Origin: Cerrena zonata
Taxonomy: Eukaryota; Basidiomycota; Agaricomycetes; Polyporales; Cerrenaceae
Length of the DNA stretch: 64,000 nucleotides
Reading direction: 5' to 3'
Assembly: GCA_038087015.1 (NCBI GenBank)
Contig: JASBNA010000048.1
Coordinates: forward strand, 248,001 to 312,000
Shown here: positions 1-11,099 of the stretch, in pieces
Numbering within the stretch: the stretch's first letter is position 1
How the letters are laid out: each line of letters starts with the position of its first letter
The notes under the pieces: generated by a model
Told to the model about the DNA's origin: nothing
Seen by the model: only the letters and a program-made list of their open reading frames with translations
The model's database searches: none
Translations under genes and position numbers: made by a program

Positions 1-497
1 GCTAGCAGGGGTGCTTCTCGCTGCAGAAGGCGAATCCAAATGATTGTGAAGGTCCAGTACGCACTCTAGTGATAAGGGTTACGCACATACGCAGAAAGGT
101 CACAGGCAACCTGACAAAGAGTGAGTACATCAGTGTAGATCGTAGTGAGAGAATTTCGATAGGCATACATAGTCGTGTTCTATCCCCACCGAAAATATTC
201 CTCGGAATTCTCGCTCTATCCGAGTTATCGTCTGCAAATAGTTGTATCGGCTCGGAAACTTATGCTCTGAGGTTCGATAACAAAAAGGATCTACGAGGTG
301 TGGTTTATCAGGGGTAGTCGAGCGAGGAGTCGAGGTCAAGTCATGGCTAGTGCCTGTTGAGAGCAGCGAGAAGATGGCAAGCTGCAATACTACATGAGAC
401 GAGTAGCATATGATCTATATTCTGAGTGTAAGTGATTAGTTCTTGGCAATATAAAGGATTTCAAAGCGCTAGGGGTAAGGGATGCAATACTCACAGC

Positions 498-506
498 GAA
501 TGTTCC
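498..506. repeat. Left 9-bp target site duplication
   Basis: GAATGTTCC, repeated exactly at 1380-1388 on the far side of the 873-bp element and present once in the paralogous empty sites near 16960 and 41848. Confidence 0.75.
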
Positions 507-1379
507 GAGGGTTAACAATTTCACTTTTTCGTCTCACTTGCCCCTTATAAAAGTGACTTGCTCTCACTTGTCGCGCTACAAGTGAAATTTCCCACGTGAA
601 TCTAAATACTCCTTCAATCTTCACTTGCTCGCTTTCTTTCACTTGGTCAATGTTCTGCCCTCTGTGATGTTATGTGGTTCTTAATCTGGCTGCGACATCC
701 TGGTTCACCATCTAGGAGTGTACCAGCTGCTCCTGGATATAGGATTTCACCTGTATATCTTGGCTGTGTCCACTCGCTATCAACAAGACATCATTTTCAC
801 TTGTGTCGCCTTCCTTTATTCGGACATCAATAAATACATAAATACATGTTTTTTTGTACTAGAACTACTAGATGTGTATTGTAAGATTGCGCATTGCGTT
901 GATGTTCTAGACATTATTGTGATTCATTCCTAGGATTAGGGATAGTGGAATGGTGGAAGCTGAGCGGGGGTGTCTTGGTCGGCAGAAAACACACTACAAG
1001 TACGGGGGTAAGTACAGACAGAGGAACCAGCAATCATCGAGTTGCCCAGAGGTATAGGTAACGTGTGTTGTGTACAACGTACTGAACAAGTTTGCAGTTG
1101 TTACATAGGACAAGGAATACGGGGGTGAGAGGACCTAGGAGCCACCGGACACCGTCTCTGAATGAGAGAATCAATGATTCAAGATGAACTTATGTTAAGA
1201 GAGGAGACAGATGTGCATGTAGTACTAGCCCTGGCAGCCCTAGGAGAAGTCATCAAGTGAGCAAGTGAAGGCAAGTGAGGCGTGAGTGAAGTGCGTGCCA
1301 GTGAAGCCAAGTTGATTCGCAAGAAATGGCAGGCGCCAAGTGAGACAAGTGTACGAAAAAAGTTACTTTGTACAGCCTC
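507..1379. mobile_element. Non-autonomous Mutator-like TIR element, 873 bp
   Basis: The element is bounded by a perfect 9-bp target duplication, GAATGTTCC, at 498-506 and 1380-1388. Its ends are imperfect terminal inverted repeats of about 35 bp: the left begins GAGGGTTAAC and the right, reverse-complemented, begins GAGGCTGTAC, and both reach an ACTTTTT(T)CG block and then ACTTG. The paralogous sites at 16960 and 41848 read straight through one GAATGTTCC, so they are empty sites. The ends are packed with TCACTTG (left) and CAAGTGA (right) motifs, a plausible transposase-binding array. No transposase frame is visible, so it is non-autonomous. A 9-bp duplication is typical of Mutator-like elements, but the superfamily is an inference. 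Confidence 0.72.
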
Positions 1380-1388
1380 GAATGTTCC
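1380..1388. repeat. Right 9-bp target site duplication
   Basis: Second copy of GAATGTTCC. After it the sequence resumes as in the uninterrupted paralogues (a tract near 1390-1410 shared with 16975-16990). Confidence 0.75.
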
Positions 1389-1489
1389 TGTTACAAGCAA
1401 AGCATCTCATAGAAAAGTGAGACACGATGTACCAGTCGGTGCGCCGATTCGAAAGGGAGCAATGGGAATGAGTTGTGATGGAATGTTGA

Positions 1490-2040
1490 TTCATCGGGGA
1501 GGGTGTGCGAAGGGATGCTTGACACAGATGCACGAGAAAAGCAGATGCGGAACGTGAGGCATGCCGTGCAAAGGTTTCAAGCAGTTTCGACACTGATCGA
1601 CCAGCCTAGCCTCTTCGGTGAGGATTTGCATCCTTGCGAGCGAGTATTTGAAGGTATGAGATGAGAAGCAAGTATTAAGAGCTATGTTCGGTAGAAGACC
1701 TGGGGCATGAGGGAATATACATCGTTTTCGAGGAGTCGGTAGAGGAGGGATGGCTAGCAGAGTTGGAGGCACAAGCGAACCGATGTGTTTGGCAACGGCG
1801 TAGGACAAGCAAAGCTACGACAGAGCCGAGAAATCCATAGAGTCAGACAAGGGAAGAGCATAGATAGCCAGTCAAAGACTTCGGGCTCAGGCAAATTGAG
1901 CTCGAGCTTCATGTTCAGAGATACAAGCAGGAGACGAGCAGGAGTCAGTGCTTCTCCTCGTCCCGATCGTATCCTGATGCCCGGCACCTCGATCAATCGT
2001 CGACCCTCGAGGTTCTACTCTCTCTAGTCCCAACTACAGT
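1490..2040 (-). repeat. Head-to-head cassette, copy 1
   Basis: One of about a dozen copies of a cassette marking the boundary between repeat units. On the minus strand it opens a frame beginning MKLEL followed by a PEPEVFDWL-like stretch (near 1915); on the plus strand it leads into a block around 1975-2010 with the sequence pattern CGATCGTC-GACTC. The minus-strand frame continues in pieces to about 1490 but is broken by stops and frame changes, so it is a decayed gene start and not an active gene. Closest relatives are 42230-42470 and 17330-17540. Confidence 0.6.
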
Positions 2041-2560
2041 AGTTGCCTCCAGCCCGATGCCTTCATCATACCCACATCTCTCGGGCATCAAGGCGTCGAC
2101 CTAGGCAGTAAGCACTAGGAATTCGACTAACTTCACACCCCGTACATCCCTCCGAACGTCAAGACCACCTCCGGCGTGACACTGACAGTATCCTCCGGTT
2201 GTCCCTCGCGGCGACCCTCTCCTTGGTCTTTAAATCCTATCATCAGGTTTCTTCCTCTACAGGTCAACAAACATTCCATACCATACCACATAAAGCTCTC
2301 GAATGGATACTCTTCCTCCTCCTCGATGTTCTACTCACTCTCTCACTATGAGCTACTCGCCACTGAATAAGGCAGTCTGCTTCTTACACCCCGAGGTTCT
2401 CGATCTACTATTGGATGCTCACACTACTGGCACCGGTTCGGACATTCTCTTCTGCCTACCCCCTCCGAGTCATCTCATACATCCAACGTCTCATCTTCTG
2501 GTATGCATCTCTCGCTTCAACCCAGTAATCCCCTTGCCTTTACAATAGTTTCCGTCGGCA
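2041..2560 (+). pseudogene. Decayed coding repeat, MDTLPPPR segment
   Basis: An open frame from 2303 (start MDTLPPPRC, 81 codons) sits in a segment almost identical to 42600-42980 and similar to 7040-7380, 17690-18250, 31330-31620 and 57900-58140. The copies are open in different frames, which points to frameshift decay of a common ancestor. The stretch HPEVLDLLLDA resembles the start of an F-box, but that frame is not kept in the other copies, so I do not assign a function. Confidence 0.45.
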
Positions 2561-5500
2561 GTCCTTCGCGGAAATCTTCTCTCCGATCTCTAGGACTATA
2601 TAATCACGAACATCGGCATATACCCCTTCCTCCAGTTGCTTGTCCGATGGCGCTCTCCTAGCAGTATCCGCTGTAATTCCTTCACCGAAATGACTTCTAT
2701 GCATGTATAATTGAACGGTATCATATCCTACCCAGCCCTCGACCGAATTGACATCTATATCTTACGCTATTATCACGCACTGTGCTCGCAGATGAGGAGA
2801 TCCATCACGACAATCAAGTCTCATACCGGTACTTCCTGTACGTGTTTCTGAAAGCCTCGTATATCGCCGGATCACTCAGTTCGCTCGAATATACTTTCAG
2901 AGTCGATGTACTAACATAAGCTGCTCAATCCATCCACTCCAACGTGCTACTTTCGTTGTGCGGAATACTCGTGTTCCGCCTCCGATAGCTCGCTCGATGA
3001 CCTTCGCCAAAACTCTGTCTGAAACCTCATCTCACAAGTCAACCTCTAGCTGCGCCGATATCCTCTATTTAGGAACTCACCCCCTGAACCCTCCGTGTAT
3101 CCCTCTTGGAATAGCCGTTTTTCTCTGTACTCAACCTATAGCCATCAATATAGGTCTAATGGTTGTCGGAGGGTCAGTGACCCAGATAGAGTGAGAGGAA
3201 AGAGAGCGAGCTTCTGGTATGGAGTAGGAGTCGGAATATCACTAGGTACGTCTCTCGACACTTGTTGGCCACTTGCTTTGCTGACTCGCTATCCTTATGT
3301 CATTTTTTAATACTCGTTCTCCATATTAATCTGGGCGGAGCGATTGAGAAGCTGTGAAATGTCCATGCGTACTCTCAACACTTCTGCCGCGCATGTCACA
3401 ACTCGACCGGAACCCCCTCCTACCCGGAATCTCAACCTTTTCTGTGGCTGAAGAACTCCGCACGTGTCAAATGATCCCTCCTCATTCAGACGCAGGTTCT
3501 TCGATGTTTTTTTGTCGTTTGCCTTTCCTCTTGTGATATGTTTATGCCAAATATTCTCCGTGCCAAGGCTCCAAATCTTGGGTCGGTCATGGTATTGCCC
3601 TTTGTCGCTTCAACTGGTGTATTTACAACCCGGCCGTTCATGCAACACTCTTCCTCGTCGACTTCCTCCTCCGCTCTCCAAAGAAACATACCCATATATC
3701 ATTGTCGACGTTGTAATCTCGCGCAGGCAATGGCGACCCCTCCTAATTGAAGTATTCGGTGGTCGGCCCCATGGTGGGATCTCGAGGCAGAGGTGATGCT
3801 GTTGGGCGGGGTGGAAGGAGAATTGGGGACTGCAGATCATCTTGTAATAGGTACGTGTATTGGTAATTCTTTTCACGGCAACTGAGCTTGAGTAGATGAG
3901 TGCATCATCCAAACAACTGTCCATGTACAACTGGGTGAGGACGCTTCCTGAAAATGATGAAGAATACTCTTGCAAACTGCTTACGTCCATGACTCCGAGT
4001 TGACGGCGACTCGACTTCTTGCGAGCGTTTTGCAGATGTTGCTTCTTGACGCTTGTACTAGACCGTCGCGGCTGTTCTCTTACACATTACATGATGTCGG
4101 AAAGATGATGATCTTTCTCGGAGTCCCTCTAAACACATGTACCGTGGTGCTCGGGCCTGGTGGTGCCCAAAAAATGTCATCTCCTTCCGATTTTCAAAAC
4201 TCGGTTGATCTCATCCTTCCGATGGCGCAAGGGACATCTCATTCTCGCTCCTAGAATGTCTTACCCACTCGTTAGGTCAATATATTTTCCGCTGATACTT
4301 ATTGAGAATGGCTTTGCGAATGTCGAAAACATGTAACATATCTCGCTGTTGCACAATTCGTTCCTTCATCGTTGAAGCACAGGGGTGAAGGTTATAGCCA
4401 AGACAAACACAGCAAGCAGGTACATTGACGAAGACTTTTCTGAAGTGCGTTCTGTCAACTCACATATCACCCTTTGACGGACGAGCCTTCCTGCCTATCT
4501 TCGATAATCCTCCAGAAGTTCTTTGCTACGTTGCACCTATCGAGCCCCGTCCTCCCTTGGTCCTGGAACAGCGGTACCGCAAACAGGACACCCCACTGCC
4601 CAAGCTTTCGATGTGGTCGTTGCTCATCGGTCGAGATGATAACACTGGAGCCTGTGCATATTTGGACCTCATCGAAGACCTTCTCTTGTACTTCAGTTTG
4701 TTTGCAAGGTCAAACAACCTCTGTTCGTTCTCGAGAACATCAGAGGTATAACCATCTATGCTGAACGCAACGGCAAATCAGATGTCTTTATAAGATAACA
4801 ACTTTGGACTGAATTCCAAATGTAATACCCCGCATGTATCATCGCCTTGTACTCGCCGTCAATAACGGTCTTTCATCAACGTTTTTGCGTGGAAAGCTAA
4901 TGATCTTCGGTTCTCTACCGTAGCGCAAGTAGCTAACTATCCAGAATCAATAATTCATCAGCAATGTTCTATCCGCCTGGTCAAGATATATTCATTTATC
5001 TCGTGATAGCATCTAGTACGATGTAGTACATGCTTGGTGATGATGTGCCATCATAACGATGAAACGTGTAAATGTGAAACATCAAGAGAGGGGTAGTAGA
5101 AAGAGCGACAAGACAGGCCTTGGAGAACGCGAAAATGACGATAGGTACAAGGGTCAACGGAGGGGTTCCCGGGTACAGAGTGTAGTATCGGTTTTCGTGC
5201 CAGGTCTGAAAAAGAAGGTCGAGGATGAGAGATGAATGCATGTCTCCCAACCGGAAGGGTATCAGTGGGTGTATGCAGTTGATGACGGAAAAGAACATAC
5301 TAAACTTGACATTTCAGGCATTGATCATATAGCGAGAACAGGCTTTCTGTCCGTTGTGGTCATTGCATCAAGAAGGTATCTTCGATGTATGTAATGCGCA
5401 TCCAAGGGGTCGCTGGTCACTTGGTTCTGCGGTCGTGCGTAGTGAGTCTCAATCAAAGAGTTTCAAGAACCGTTGAGTATAGGCACCGGGCGGGATGTGT

Positions 5501-5770
5501 ACATTGGTAGGTGCTGGGGATTTGGAAGGCGAGACCTCAGCCTGAGTGATCGAAGAATGACTTGGTTGTTCATGATGTTCAATGGAGTATACGGTCTAGA
5601 AGAAGTGTATCAGCGTACTTTGATAAGTTTCAGGCGAGATAAACTCGCACGTTGCTACATAATGTTCGTGTCAAGAGTGTCCACCTTTAGGGAAAGAGCT
5701 GGTGGAACGAGCGAGAGAGAGACGTTCAGTGAGTTATGTCTGGATGGAGGAAAGCACACGACAGCAGGCG
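2561..5770 (+). repeat. Segmental duplicate of 42980-46455, decayed unit interior
   Basis: Interior of a repeat unit, alignable by eye along its length with 42980-46455 and partly with 18260-19430. It keeps scattered coding-like pieces: an exon-like segment ending at a donor (3246), a second donor-like site near 3849, and a 108-codon open frame at 4425-4751 containing LDLIEDLLLYFSLF. None is open across the unit. I recognise no protein family, and read it as a pseudogenised spliced gene in several frames. Confidence 0.55.
4425..4751 (+). pseudogene. Open fragment of the decayed repeat gene
   Basis: This 108-codon frame is the longest open piece of its unit. It corresponds to broken sequence at 44915-45220, 8550-8660, 29500-29640, 56130-56280 and 60190-60300, all of which share a stretch around the words 'tatttggacctcatcgaa'. 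The segment contains a Leu-rich run (LDLIEDLLLYFSLFARSNNL) of the kind seen in LRR-type proteins, but no recognisable domain. It has no start context or splice partners that I can join with confidence. Confidence 0.3.
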
Positions 5771-6800
5771 TGGTTGATGTCAGATGGGTGTTTTAATATT
5801 GGGTGCGCTACAATGAGCTCAATAGGAGTACGAGTACCAAAGAACCCGAGTCAGAATGTAAAGGCGGATTTCGATGTATGTAGAGTCGGGCACCAAAGTA
5901 ACATGAGAGGATATCGGGATAGCCCGAAACTCTAAGATGGGGGGATATCATTCATCTTGGTGTGATACGTACGGCGGTATGGGTGATAGTACGCATATAC
6001 ACAATGAAGTCTTGGTTCGAGGGATTAGAGAAGAACATGTCATAAGCAATCAAAGGTTCGAAGAGGTGGTGCTTTGACTCTGTCGAAGCTCGTTCTTTCT
6101 GTCCTATCTGGTAACACCAACCTGGCTTGACAGCCGCCATCTTGAGGCTGAGATGAAGAGGTTTAAAGTCCGAAGTTTGAGTATCTTGAGTTGAAGTTGA
6201 GCCGCTAGACAAGGTTTGGTAAGATGTCTTCGAGTTCGACGTTCATCAGGGCAAATGGAATCCACCATGAGACACAAACGAGGCATGTAGCCAGGTAGTA
6301 GTAGTATCAAGAGCACTTTGGGCTGGGAGGACAGATAGCCTATGGATGTATATAGTCTATCATGAAAGCAGGTTGTTAACGCTTCCGCGATAAATGGGAG
6401 CTTGGGAAGACGTACAATCGATAAAGGATGTCCAACAGTCTCTTGTTATGAGCAAAGCGCATCGAAAATAATAAGGAGAATATTGTGCGAGGGTAAGTGC
6501 AATCGATGATTGGCTGATAGTGACATACGGTGGGGCTCCAACCTTCTCCAACCTTCTCCAACTCAGTGTCCCGATAATGCGACGAGTGTCCATCCCAAGG
6601 ATACAAATTCTCAGGTATGTTGTATAGGAGTGAGCACGATTTCGTATTAGTAGTCAGTTGAATCGAGGACCTGCATCTTAAGAGCGTGATATGGGAGAAG
6701 AAGACGAGAACCTACATTCAGTAGAAGAGAGACCTAAAGCCTGAGAGCGTACATTGCGGCTTTCAAGATTGTTAGTGGTCCTGGGTAGAGGAGAAGACTA
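5771..6800 (-). pseudogene. Decayed minus-strand tail of a repeat unit
   Basis: The minus strand holds short open frames (5952-6212, 6104-6316, 6360-6606). One contains LQLKILKLRTLNLFIS, a leucine-periodic stretch. Related minus-strand sequence occurs at 22640-22870, 29760-30250 and 56390-57150, always just before a head-to-head cassette. This suggests a second decayed gene pointing towards the unit interior. A short direct repeat of CCAACCTTCTC lies at about 6539-6560. No intact gene is visible. Confidence 0.35.
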
Positions 6801-7095
6801 GCAAAGTTGAAGCCACAAGAGAACCAACGTGGTTCGGCAACTAGTAAAAAAAGGGCGCAGGACAAGCTTGAGGCTATCAGGGAAACGAAGGGTGCATGGA
6901 GTAAGGGAAGCTTGTGGAGGACCTGGAGAGAGCGTAATCGAAGACTTCATGTTCAGGCGGATCGAGCTTCATGCGTCATGTTCGAAGAGATACAAGCAAG
7001 AGAAGAGCAGGAGTGGAGTGGTCGAACTCGATCGCAACCTGACGCCCGGCTCTCGATCGTCGACTCTTCCTCCTCCTCGATGTTCTACTCACTCT
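6800..7095. repeat. Head-to-head cassette, copy 2
   Basis: Very similar to 23080-23370: both carry a plus-strand open frame starting MKP.EN and containing SATSKKRAQDKLEA, followed by the boundary block with the ATACAAGCA motif near 6988 and the GATCG/GTCGACTC block. The frame closes in the next segment and differs in phase between copies, so it is annotated as repeat and not as a gene. Confidence 0.6.
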
Positions 7096-10000
7096 GAGTC
7101 TCTCGCTCCGAGCTACTCGCCGTCGATAACGCGGTCTGCCTCTTACACCCCAAGGTTCTCAATCTACAATTCATATTAGATGCCGACTTGGGCAACAACT
7201 ACTGGCACCGACTCAGGCATTCTCGTCCGTTTGCTCCCTCCAAGTCATCGCATAACGTCCAACGTCTCGTCTACTAGTCTCTCTCTGGTATACCTGTCGC
7301 ATATCAACACAACATCTATCTATCCTTCATATTCCCCGTCGGTAGTCCTTCACGGTCATCTTCTCTCCGACCTCTAAGACCCCGGTCACGAACATTTTCT
7401 TGTACGTCTAACAGCTCTCTCCCATATCCATTCTGACTCCTTCGTCAAAATCACTCTGACACAAGGAAAACTGTACAGTACCACGCCATACCAAGCCTTC
7501 GGCCAGATTGACCTACTCGTTGGTCCACGTCTTCCGCATAGCGCACCGTGCTTGCAGGTGAGGGAATCCATCAAGACGATCAAGTCGTATGTCCTTCTGA
7601 TACTTTGCTTGTATAAACTATGAACTTGATTTATGCCTGACACTGTCTCCCCCTGCTCTCAACAACCTCTACCCATAATCTGCCGTTGATTCCTCCCTCT
7701 ATGGTCTTTCATGAAACTCTGTTCAACAGCTCAACTCACGATATTCAACCTAACGCTATCTCGATCGTCTTTCTGTGTACCTCTAGTCTGTGCATTTGCA
7801 TCTCTCTTGGCATGGCCGCCTTCCTCAACACCAAACCTCCGGTCGTCGATCTGGTCAGGGAGTCAATCACCTAGATAGAGTGGGAGGGATGAAAGAGCTT
7901 TCGCTGCGGAGGAGTCGGACTATCATTAGGTATGTCTCGAAACTTGTTTCACTAGCTCCCTATGTATACATGTACTATAACTGTATCCCAATTAACACGC
8001 AATATCTGTCTATCTCGGAGTCTCAAGCTACTCTACGATGCTCTCCCGGATTCCTTGGTGCTTGACAGACTCTGCACCCATCAAATTCGCCTTCACGTTG
8101 GAACGCAGGTCCCTCAATATTCTTATCACCTCTACCGTGCTGAACTCTTTCCGTGATATAATGTCTCCAAGGACACTCTGTGCTACTGACTCAAGTATCT
8201 GATCACAGTAAAGCGTCTCTATCATCCCAACCTGCGTACTTACCCCTCGCTCGCTCTTGATGTGAGTCTTGCTACAAAATCACCTTACCTCGTCGAGCCC
8301 GTGGGCATACGACCCGATCGAGTTCTCGCATGGACAGAAGAATGCTATTCAGATATCATTGCTTCGACGTCATATTCACTGTCTGGTCAACAACAATCGA
8401 CGGGCTCATGGGTATCGGTCCTTCGAGGAGGATGGTGGTATTAGAAAACGGAGAAATCCAGCAGTAGTTGCCTACATCGGCTTTACGGATCCCCACCCTG
8501 TTCGATTTCGATATGACGATACCGCCAACAGGATGCTTCACTAGTTACGCTTTCGATGTGGCTGTGGCTATTCATCGGTCTGCTCATATCTGGATCTGGA
8601 CTTCGTCGAAGACATTCTGTGGTACTTTGGTTAATTTCTATACAGTCAAATGGCCTCCGTTCTAGAGAATGTCGGATGTGTCACCATCTAGTCATTGGCG
8701 GGTTGAATACGTGAAGAACATTTCGGACTGAGGTCTTGTCCTCGCTGTCAGGTGCTCCACCAATCCCATTGTTCAAATGACGTCTCTGTATTGACGCTTC
8801 TTGTTTACACGTCTAAAACTAGGTATATTGTCAAAAAGATGGACTATGTATGCTGGTTTGATACATCGTACTAGATTTTGTTACGAGATGAATGATTATT
8901 TTCATGTGGAACATAATATGAATCATGAGGATCAGCGATTTATTCCGAATTCTATGGATGTTTTCTTGGGCAGATTAGTTCGTTGGAGCAAAGTGACCAA
9001 TGAACAGCGAATTCCATGCATGCGGAAATGTTAGTGAAAGACCAGGATTGATATGACAACAGATACAAAAGTCGATAGAGAGGTTCTTGGGTATAGAACG
9101 TGACTGGTATCACATTCGTGGCGGACCCAGACAAGAAGGTTGAGGATGAAATGTGAATAGGTGGACTAAGTCCGTCCAGATGTAGGTCTCGCAGGGTATC
9201 GGTGGATGTATGTAGTCGATGATGCAAGAGAACGTGTTTGGATTTGTCATTTTCAGTCCCTTACTACAGAGGAGCAATGCCCGAGGCCTGATGGGTTGTC
9301 GGTCTGATGTGGTTATCGCATCGACAGTACCTTCCATTCCAAGGGGTCGCTAGTATCTGGCTTCTGCAGTCGTATATAGTGAGTCCGAACCGGAGAGTCT
9401 CAACGGTCGGTGAAGAACACTGATGAACCAAGACAGGAAAACCTATCGGGACGTGTGTGTCTTGGAGAGACGGAGGAAAGCATAGACTGCAAGACGTTGA
9501 TGACGGCATGTGTACCTCATAGAGTTTTCATTCAAGAGCCCAACAGGTGCAGGTACGAAAGGCGAGACTACAGGGTGACCGAGCAGCAATTGGATTGTGT
9601 AGGGAGTTGGATGGGGTATATGGTCTAGAGTAAAATAACAGGGATGAAAAGGGTCTGGTCAGCGCGTTACGATAGGTTTTGGGGATGTTAACTTGTACGC
9701 TTCTATGCGGTGTTCACATCCTACAAGGAGAGAGAGTAGGTTGCTTTCGAGGTCAATGTCAGACTTTCAACACGAGACATCCTCTTGTCCAAGGGCCTGA
9801 CGTATGTATGCATATGACCAGATGGACCCTAGAGATATCGTCGACAGAGGTATGCATCGAGAACGTTCACCTGTATAGGAAGTGTTGGCGGAGAGAGACG
9901 TTCCAGTAAGCTAGGTCTAGCTAGATCCCAGAATAAAGTACGTGACAGTAGACATTGAGGAGGTGAACTATGGAAGTAGGTATGGAAGTAGAGTCGAGAC

Positions 10001-10190
10001 TTGAGAGGCAAGCAGCTGTGAGTACTCGCCTGAGTAGAGTGGGAAGGATTTTGGTTGGATATCTGGAAAATGCGAGACGTTATGCTTGTGGGGGTATGAG
10101 GGAGCAGATAAACTTACTTAGGCCATCTCGAGAGACTCCGAGCAATGGTCTTAGAGAGATGGAGTTGAGTGCAGAGTCGATCATATTGTG
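7096..10190 (+). repeat. Decayed repeat unit interior
   Basis: Corresponds to 31360-33130 and 57930-61700. The same landmarks occur in order: the MDTLPPPR-like segment (about 7040-7380), the exon-like block ending at a donor-type site (7930), a block around 8300-8440 with the 'atcgaggaggatga' motif seen at 32920 and 59530, and a Leu-rich tail. All frames are broken. The minus strand at 8950-10010 has short frames equivalent to 45850-46460. No intact gene is seen. Confidence 0.5.
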
Positions 10191-10273
10191 ACGCCCGGCC
10201 TTCTCAGTCTTATGACGCTTGAAAACTTCGATCACTAGCACTTTCTCTTCCTCCTCTCTCTCTCGCTTGTTAG
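10191..10273. repeat. Degenerate cassette edge and target site of the TIR element
   Basis: The sequence around 10186-10210 (GATCATATTGTGACGCCCGG) is a worn copy of the cassette motif seen near 2010, 7035 and 57885. The last six bases, TGTTAG at 10268-10273, are the left target duplication of the transposon that follows. Confidence 0.5.
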
Positions 10274-10977
10274 TATGGGCTATATTGTGTCCCAAAATTA
10301 TTTTCCGCGGTAAGTACCAGAATTGAGTGATTTCGCGGTAAATTGTGTGTTCAGGGCACTTTCCGCGCGCAGAGTGTCCAAAGATTTCCGCGCTCTGTTG
10401 AAGACAGTTGTTGCACGCAGCACTATTTCTCTCGACATTTCCACTGAACGGATTGGCCATTATCTAAACATTGCATCAAAATACTAAGTAGTTAAGCTCT
10501 GAGTTCTCTTGCATTGGTAGCCTCATAAATATGAGGTAAAGGTTCATACAAGTCATCATACTAGCGAGCAAGGGAGAACATAATAACACTTATAATAGCA
10601 ATACTAGCATCATATCACTACTAACTAGAGATATTTTATTATTCTTACCCAAATTTCTAGTCTCATAGGTCATCCCATCAGCCCTGGGGCTCATGAACAA
10701 TGGAACCAAGTCAGAAGAAGCTTAGATACCGATTTGGCTGAGATTGATATATCATGCATGAGACATGGCAACTAGCTTCGAGCCCTCAAATAGGTGTTTT
10801 ATGAGAAATGTAAAACCCATTGTCGCAGAAACCTGACTCCGCGTACAATCAGCCTCAACTTCGCGTAGAGTTGTTGAGTGGACCACAACTTAGCGCGGAA
10901 TTCCCAGCTCACTTACCGCGCGCGAGCCAAAAACATACCGTGGAAGACAATAATTTTGGGACATTATATTACCCATA
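10274..10977. mobile_element. Non-autonomous TIR element, 704 bp
   Basis: Both ends start TATGGG, and the inverted ends share TGTCCCAAAATTATT, giving a TIR of about 28 bp with a few mismatches. A perfect 6-bp duplication TGTTAG flanks the element (10268-10273 and 10978-10983). The paralogous locus near 35985 reads continuously (CTTGTTACTC...), so it is an empty site. Inside both ends lie repeated CGCG-containing motifs (CCGCGGTAA, TCGCGGTAA, CCGCGCGC and their complements), four or so per side, possible subterminal transposase sites. No transposase frame is present. The superfamily cannot be named from a 6-bp duplication alone. Confidence 0.72.
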
Positions 10978-10983
10978 TGTTAG
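10978..10983. repeat. Right 6-bp target site duplication
   Basis: TGTTAG, matching 10268-10273. Sequence then continues as in the uninterrupted paralogue at about 35990. Confidence 0.65.
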
Positions 10984-11099
10984 CAATTTTACCCTTTTCC
11001 TTCAAGGGGATTTTGCAATGAATTGGTTCATGCTGTACAAGTCCAAGAACCTCGGCAAGGATCTATTGACCACTCCAACAACAACTCCTCTTGTCCTAT

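Larger units (their letters stand above)
1..1560 (-). repeat. Right inverted arm of an F-box unit, unit 0 (transposon inside)
   Basis: This stretch is paralogous to 16368-17130 and 41336-41960, the sequence downstream of F-box genes A and B. All three start with the same block (a pair of Ser/Arg-rich frames, then the shared stretch around 170-290). Read on the minus strand it matches the left arms upstream of the F-box genes (for example 36240-36700), so it is the outer part of a long imperfect inverted repeat. The F-box gene it belonged to would lie just before the window. It is interrupted by a TIR element at 507-1379. The short open frames here are not conserved in frame between copies and I do not call genes from them. 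Confidence 0.75.

Noticed and set aside
520..680. CACTTG repeats read as a minisatellite or CRISPR-like array
   Set aside because: Spacing is irregular and orientation inverts across the element; better explained as subterminal repeats of the TIR transposon.
10080..10460. 126-codon minus-strand frame ending inside the 704-bp element
   Set aside because: It crosses the transposon boundary, so it cannot predate the insertion, and it resembles no transposase.
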